From contig CM022679.1 of the NCBI GenBank assembly GCA_012295275.1, positions 22,153,110-22,177,609 of the forward strand: DNA of 24,500 bases, read 5' to 3'. Of the stretch, positions 21,089 to 24,500 are shown piece after piece; position 1 is the first letter of the stretch, and every line of letters begins with the position of its first letter. This DNA is from Chrysomallon squamiferum. Taxonomy: Eukaryota; Mollusca; Gastropoda; Neomphalida; Peltospiridae. The notes beneath the pieces are model-generated. The model did not search any database. It was not told the DNA's origin and saw only the letters and a program-made list of their open reading frames with translations. The position numbers were made by a program, and so were the translations under genes.

Positions 21089-21118
21089 TCTCTCTCTCTG
21101 TATATATAATATACTTAC
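20777..21118 (-). other. QRICH2-like intron with a CT run
   Basis: Between exons 6 and 7. Mostly unique AT-rich sequence with an imperfect CT repeat (about 21055-21099) close to the exon 6 donor. Confidence 0.7.
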
Positions 21119-21187
21119 AACATCAATCTCCATCGCCAATATTTCAGCTTCTGCTCTACTACAGGTGTCACAGAGTTCTAAAATATT
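21119..21187 (-). CDS. QRICH2: QRICH2-like coding exon 6 of 14
   Basis: 69 nt, 23 codons, phase 0. Acceptor ctattcag, donor GTAAGT. Encodes a helix with two cysteines (LELCDTCSRAEAEILAMEID) continuing the coil. Too short to be obvious on its own. Supported by ideal splice sites and its place between exons with compatible phase. Confidence 0.8.
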
Positions 21188-21828
21188 CTGAATAGGGAGG
21201 AAAAAAATTAAAAAGAAATTTAATTATTAAAAAATAAATAAATAAATAAACAGTAAATGCCTAAAAGAGAAAAATGTAGCAGTCAATTAGATGAGATAAA
21301 TAAATTTAAAAATATAATTTAAAAAAATAACAGGTATATAAATCTTGGAGTACGGAAGGGCTCCGACCCTTGTTATGTTATGCTATGCTATGTTATGTTA
21401 TGTATTGTTATGTTATGTTATGTTATGTTATGTTATGTTATGTTATGTTATGTTATGTTATGTTATGTTATGTTATTCATTTATTTTATTTTATTTTTTC
21501 CCCTAAAACCAGATTAACGATAATCATCGTGAGCGAATCATTTTAACGTATTGTTGTCCAGTCGAGTATTATTTATATCATTTTATTTCAACTAATTAGT
21601 TTATTTATTATTATTTTCATCATCGTTTTTATCATCATGTTCATCATCATCGTCGTCGTCATCATCGTCATATTCTTTACAACGAAACGTATTTCAGTTC
21701 AAAAGCTATGTCGGGCTGTGATGTCTGTACGATTCTTTTAAGGATTTCTAAATTTATCATCTCGTGTCTTTAACAGACCAATTAATCGATTCACAGCGAT
21801 AATCGTAATCGTCGGCAGTCTCCTCTAC
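21188..21828 (-). other. QRICH2-like intron between exons 5 and 6
   Basis: Contains TAAA runs (about 21230-21250), the TTATG array listed separately, and ATC/GTC trinucleotide words (21618-21670). No exon recognised. Confidence 0.65.
21371..21476. repeat. TTATG pentanucleotide array
   Basis: About 20 units of TTATG, with variant units (CTATG, TATTG) near its left end and perfect copies on the right. Intronic. Confidence 0.93.
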
Positions 21829-21951
21829 CTGTATATCCTGGTTCTTCTTGTTGTTCTCGTCCACTAGATCTTTGATGGCGGTCTGAAGTTTCTCAACCTG
21901 TCCCTGTAACTGCTGTATTGCTTGCTGCATTCGCCTGATGCATGCACCGCT
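21829..21951 (-). CDS. QRICH2: QRICH2-like coding exon 5 of 14, start of DUF4795
   Basis: 123 nt, 41 codons, phase 0. Acceptor tcttgcag, donor CAG/GTAGAG. Encodes MQQAIQQLQGQVEKLQTAIK and a following charged turn, a glutamine-rich leucine heptad coil as at the start of the DUF4795 region. Confidence 0.85.
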
Positions 21952-21995
21952 CTGCAAGAAAAGCGACAGAACGTAGCCAGAAAGATTAAAGCAAA

Positions 21996-21997
<2 letters not shown>

Positions 21998-22038
<41 letters not shown>

Positions 22039-22135
22039 TTGAAATAAAATAATAATAATATGGAAATAATAATACAGTTTAAAGAATAAAAAAAATAAAA
22101 AAAAAAAAAAAAAAAAAATAAATAAATAAATAAAA
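21998..22135. repeat. AAT array and A-rich tract upstream of exon 5
   Basis: About 13 AAT units (21998-22037), a second short AAT run (22050-22070), and an A-rich tract with AAAT repeats (22086-22135). On the transcript strand this is a T-rich region ahead of the exon 5 acceptor. Confidence 0.9.
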
Positions 22136-22361
22136 AGCATGGTAAAAGAAGACCACTGTTAAAACTATTAAGTAATGCATCTGTTTTTAATCAAAGTTTA
22201 AAATTACTTCTGTGTCAAAATTAAATATACAAATATATATTTTATATGTATGTATATATATATATATATATTATAATACGATTCTCTTATATTCCCCATA
22301 AATAAACTGTATGTGTGTATGTGATAACGATGATAATAATAATAATAATAAGAAGACATAC
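22136..22361 (-). other. QRICH2-like intron between exons 4 and 5 (donor side)
   Basis: AT-rich with a TA run (22253-22271) and a short AAT run (22333-22351) that begins about 10 nt from the exon 4 donor. No coding signal. Confidence 0.65.
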
Positions 22362-22976
22362 CACGCCCGCGGTGTCCGGGGTGCCAGCTCCGGCGTAAGG
22401 AAGAGTCATGGCGTGAGCAAGCTTCCTGATCTTGTCATCCAGTTCAAACAGCTTGTTGTTGATGTAGCCGAAGTGGTCGTCCAGGGTGATGCCGAATCCC
22501 AGGAACTGGTCCTTGAGGGAATGCTGACGTTGTGAGAGCTCTTGCCTTAGTTTGGCAAATTCATCCAGTTCTTTATCCTCGTCCCCTTCCTCTCCCGTGT
22601 CCTTCTTGTCCTTGTAGCTTTCTATCTCCTTCAGAGTCTCGTCCATCGTCTGCTCGCGGTCCGCAGACGTCACACTTGCAGAAGGCGCCGGCAGGGCGAG
22701 AACTGACCTTCCGGACGAGGGAGTTTTGAATATAACGGCGACCACGTCGTCCAGTTTCCCAATCCCCTCTATTAAGTCCTTGAACGCCGGCGTATCTGAC
22801 ACTTTGGACTGCAGATGGGCCAGCAGATCTGTTCTGGACCTGCTAACGAAATCGGTGTCAATGGATATCACGCTCAGATCCTCGTTGTCTGAATCGGGGA
22901 GCACTTGTCCTGGTATTGGTGGAAGGACCTGTTTTCTTGATAACGATCCTTCTAAATCGTCTTTCCTTTTGGCATA
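22362..22976 (-). CDS. QRICH2: QRICH2-like coding exon 4 of 14 (large exon, 205 codons)
   Basis: The largest exon, 615 nt, phase 0 at both ends. Acceptor gtacccag, donor GTATGT. It encodes a Pro/acidic segment (PPIPGQVLPDSDNED), a helical part, a Ser/Ala/Pro linker (LALPAPSASVTSAD), a strongly acidic-basic stretch (DKKDTGEEGDEDKELDE), then FGITLDDHFGYINNKLFELD leading into more coiled coil. Its GC content is far above the surrounding AT-rich introns, a strong sign of selection. Open frames on the + strand here are antisense shadows. Confidence 0.85.
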
Positions 22977-23040
22977 CTGGGTACGAGAGTGAGAAAGGAA
23001 AGTAAATAAATGAACAACTTTACCCCAAACAACAACCAAA

Positions 23041-23262
23041 ACAAAAAAAAAATAAAAAAATAATAATAATAATAAATGAAAATAAAAATAAAAATAAAAA
23101 TAAAAATAAAAATAAAAATAAAAATAAAAACAAAAACAAAAACAAAAACAAAAACAAAAACAAAAACAAAAATAATAAAAACAAAAACAAAAACAAAAAT
23201 AAAAATAAAAATAAAATTAAAAATAAAAATAAAAGTAAAAATAAAAATTATTCAAATAAAAT
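23041..23262. repeat. Hexanucleotide array AAAAAT / AAAAAC
   Basis: After an A/TAA lead-in, AAAAAT units (about 23079-23130) switch to AAAAAC units (about 23131-23196, one AAT-type break near 23172) and back to AAAAAT (about 23197-23250). On the transcript strand it is UUUUUA/UUUUUG, upstream of exon 4. The lysine-rich open frame is an artefact. Confidence 0.93.
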
Positions 23263-23450
23263 TAATAAATAAATGATAATAAGAATATTTGAATGTGTTT
23301 GTTTGTATATAATTTTATATGCGTGTATCTGTGCGTGCGCGCGCATATTTATGCTGGTCTGTTATCTTCGATTTTGTCAATCGATGTCTGATTTTCCAAT
23401 ATAACCAAACTCTTCTTATACTAATTGAATATAGCCATCACGAACCGAAC

Positions 23451-23530
23451 CTGTGACTTCATGTTATCTTTTATTTCGTCAATATCTTTTCTAATTGCAT
23501 TCAACTCTTTCAGTAGATCATCTGATAAGT
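23451..23530 (-). CDS. QRICH2: QRICH2-like coding exon 3 of 14
   Basis: 80 nt: two bases finishing a split Asn codon, then 26 codons ending MKSQ. Acceptor tttctttcag, donor CAG/GTTCGG. Encodes a charged amphipathic helix (LLKELNAIRKDIDEIKDNM) with hydrophobic residues at heptad spacing, typical of coiled coil. Confidence 0.8.
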
Positions 23531-23853
23531 CTGAAAGAAAAATCGTTAAGGTGGTGTAAAGTTAGCCATTACTAAACTAACTACACGCAAGCCTGTATCT
23601 AACTTACAATGTAAAGAATTTTTTTGGAAACAGGAAAAAACCCAATAGATATGGTGATTACTATTATAATGATGATAATGATAATGGTGATCATATATTA
23701 TTATTGTTATTATTACTGTTATTATTATTAAGTGGAATTAACCAAATTTATACGGACTTTAAGACTAACAAAGCAAACATTAACACATACACGAATAAGG
23801 CAGTTATAGAAACAATAATCTGAAATATTAAGTTAATTTGTAAACAACCATAC
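23531..23853 (-). other. QRICH2-like intron between exons 2 and 3
   Basis: Short intron of unique AT-rich sequence with loose ATT/GAT trinucleotide words (23655-23735). No exon recognised. Confidence 0.65.
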
Positions 23854-23893
23854 TTAGACCGCTCATTTTGTCTGCTTTGTTCTTCATTTGATC
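23854..23893 (-). CDS. QRICH2: QRICH2-like coding exon 2 of 14 (40-nt micro-exon)
   Basis: Only 40 nt: DQMKNKADKMSGL plus one base. Acceptor aatttag, donor GTATGG. The leftover A combines with AC at the start of the next exon to give Asn. That phase match, and the continued charged helical character, support this small exon, which is too short to stand out as an open frame. Confidence 0.75.
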
Positions 23894-24228
23894 CTAAATT
23901 AAATTAAAATAAATAAATAAATAAATTATAATAATAATACACTCATGTTACATGAATAAAGAAGGAATACCAGCAAGCAAACACACTAAAGACAAATTAG
24001 AAGGGGGAAGAAAGAAAAAAGAAAGTTATGACATAATGCTGAGAATTCCGTATCTATATTATTTCATCATAAGAAAATAGATCGAAAATTCGATTTTTCA
24101 TTAAAGACATTTCTATGTGATTACGGATAATAATATACCACTGCAAGCAAAACAAGCAAAATGAATTTTACGTCCAAAGAAGAAAGAATAAGAAAAAAGC
24201 GACTTGTGATTAAAAGAAAAACGATTAC
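23894..24228 (-). other. QRICH2-like intron between exons 1 and 2
   Basis: AT-rich intron with a TAAA/TAA run near 23905-23939. No further coding signal. Confidence 0.65.
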
Positions 24229-24435
24229 CTCCAGAATCTCCACCCTGGCAAGCAAATCCTTGTGAGAGTTTTTGAGTCTTCCAAGGTTTTCCAAGTAATC
24301 TAGAATCTGGCTGGATGGACCAGCGCTCTTCCGTCTAAGAGGCGTTTTTTGCACTGGCAAAGCATCGTATTTCCAGTATGGTTGATCACCTGGAGTCGAA
24401 GTATCATCAGATTTAGTGAGACCCGCGGATCCTGT
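24229..24435 (-). CDS. QRICH2: QRICH2-like coding exon 1 of 14 in window
   Basis: 207 nt, 69 codons, phase 0 at both ends. Acceptor gtttcag, donor GTAATC. Starts with a Ser/Thr/Gly-rich stretch, then a basic patch (PLRRKSAGPSS), then the helix ILDYLENLGRLKNSHKDLLA, a likely coiled-coil start. Clearly higher GC content than the flanking introns. Confidence 0.8.
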
Positions 24436-24500
24436 CTGAAACAACGAGAACGATTTGTTTTTAATCTTCCTGCTCATCCTCCTCATTATTGTTATCATTA
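24436..24500 (-). other. QRICH2-like intron (partial, window edge)
   Basis: Transcript-upstream intron with a T-rich stretch ending in the acceptor gtttcag for the exon at 24435. Earlier exons, including any glutamine-rich region, lie beyond the window. Confidence 0.65.

Larger units (their letters stand above)
16475..24435 (-). other. QRICH2: QRICH2-like gene, 3' portion (14 coding exons, partial at the 5' end)
   Basis: Fourteen - strand exons join into 664 residues and a stop, with compatible phases at all 13 junctions. The N-terminal half of this portion is charged and predicted to be coiled-coil. Residues about 315-490 match DUF4795: leucine/glutamine heptads, FDATTSEINRMMKEIL, DLDSKLDRMELPQLKKWLE and FNCLSCDRP. 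Further C-terminal blocks RQCGGPHTL and GVDGQIYKG also occur in QRICH2 as I remember it, favouring QRICH2 over the other DUF4795 protein, C16orf96. Human QRICH2 is needed for building the sperm flagellum, and mutations cause flagellar malformation with male infertility. A flagellar or ciliary role here is inferred from homology. The glutamine-rich N-terminus is outside the window. Confidence 0.87.

Noticed and set aside
22311-22992. Three + strand open frames of 65-88 codons
   Set aside because: Antisense shadows of the large QRICH2-like exon 22362-22976. The - strand frame has splice signals, phase and family similarity.

Overview
This is eukaryotic nuclear DNA from an invertebrate animal. 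It has spliced genes with GT/AG introns, an AT-rich background, and very dense microsatellites: ATT/TAA, ATTT, CT/AG, CA, penta- and hexanucleotide arrays, and poly-A/T tracts. The repeat texture, the introns of roughly 200-1000 bp, and two short motifs I associate with molluscan repeats (16892-16908 and 11386-11400) suggest a lophotrochozoan, possibly a mollusc. That assignment is tentative. No bacterial or phage features, CRISPR array, rRNA or tRNA were recognised.

Left end, + strand, 228-2449: the last five coding exons of a UBXN8-like gene. UBXN8 is an ER-membrane UBX-domain adaptor for the p97/VCP ATPase. The exons join in phase into 203 residues ending in a UBX domain. The N-terminal membrane part lies left of the window.

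Middle, about 2450-16474: no gene I can name. It holds the UBXN8 3' flank with an old degenerate repeat (about 2680-3050), a second decayed repeat tract (about 4190-5330), and many simple repeats. Two pieces look promoter-like (6190-6235 and 12287-12590), and one short ORF ends exactly at a splice-donor-like site (9318-9482).

Right end, - strand, 24435-16475: fourteen coding exons forming the C-terminal 664 residues of a QRICH2-like protein (DUF4795 family), a sperm-flagellum/axoneme-associated coiled-coil protein. The reading frame is continuous across every junction, including six that split codons, down to a stop at 16475-16477. The 5' part of the gene lies right of the window. The two genes are convergent, with about 14 kb between their stop codons.

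The main signal beyond gene annotation is in the QRICH2-like introns. Long ATT and TAA arrays lie in opposite orientation on the two sides of particular exons, so in the pre-mRNA they would be AUU and AAU runs able to pair and loop the exons out. The clearest case encloses one 111-nt, frame-neutral exon. I found no evidence for a new multi-gene system.
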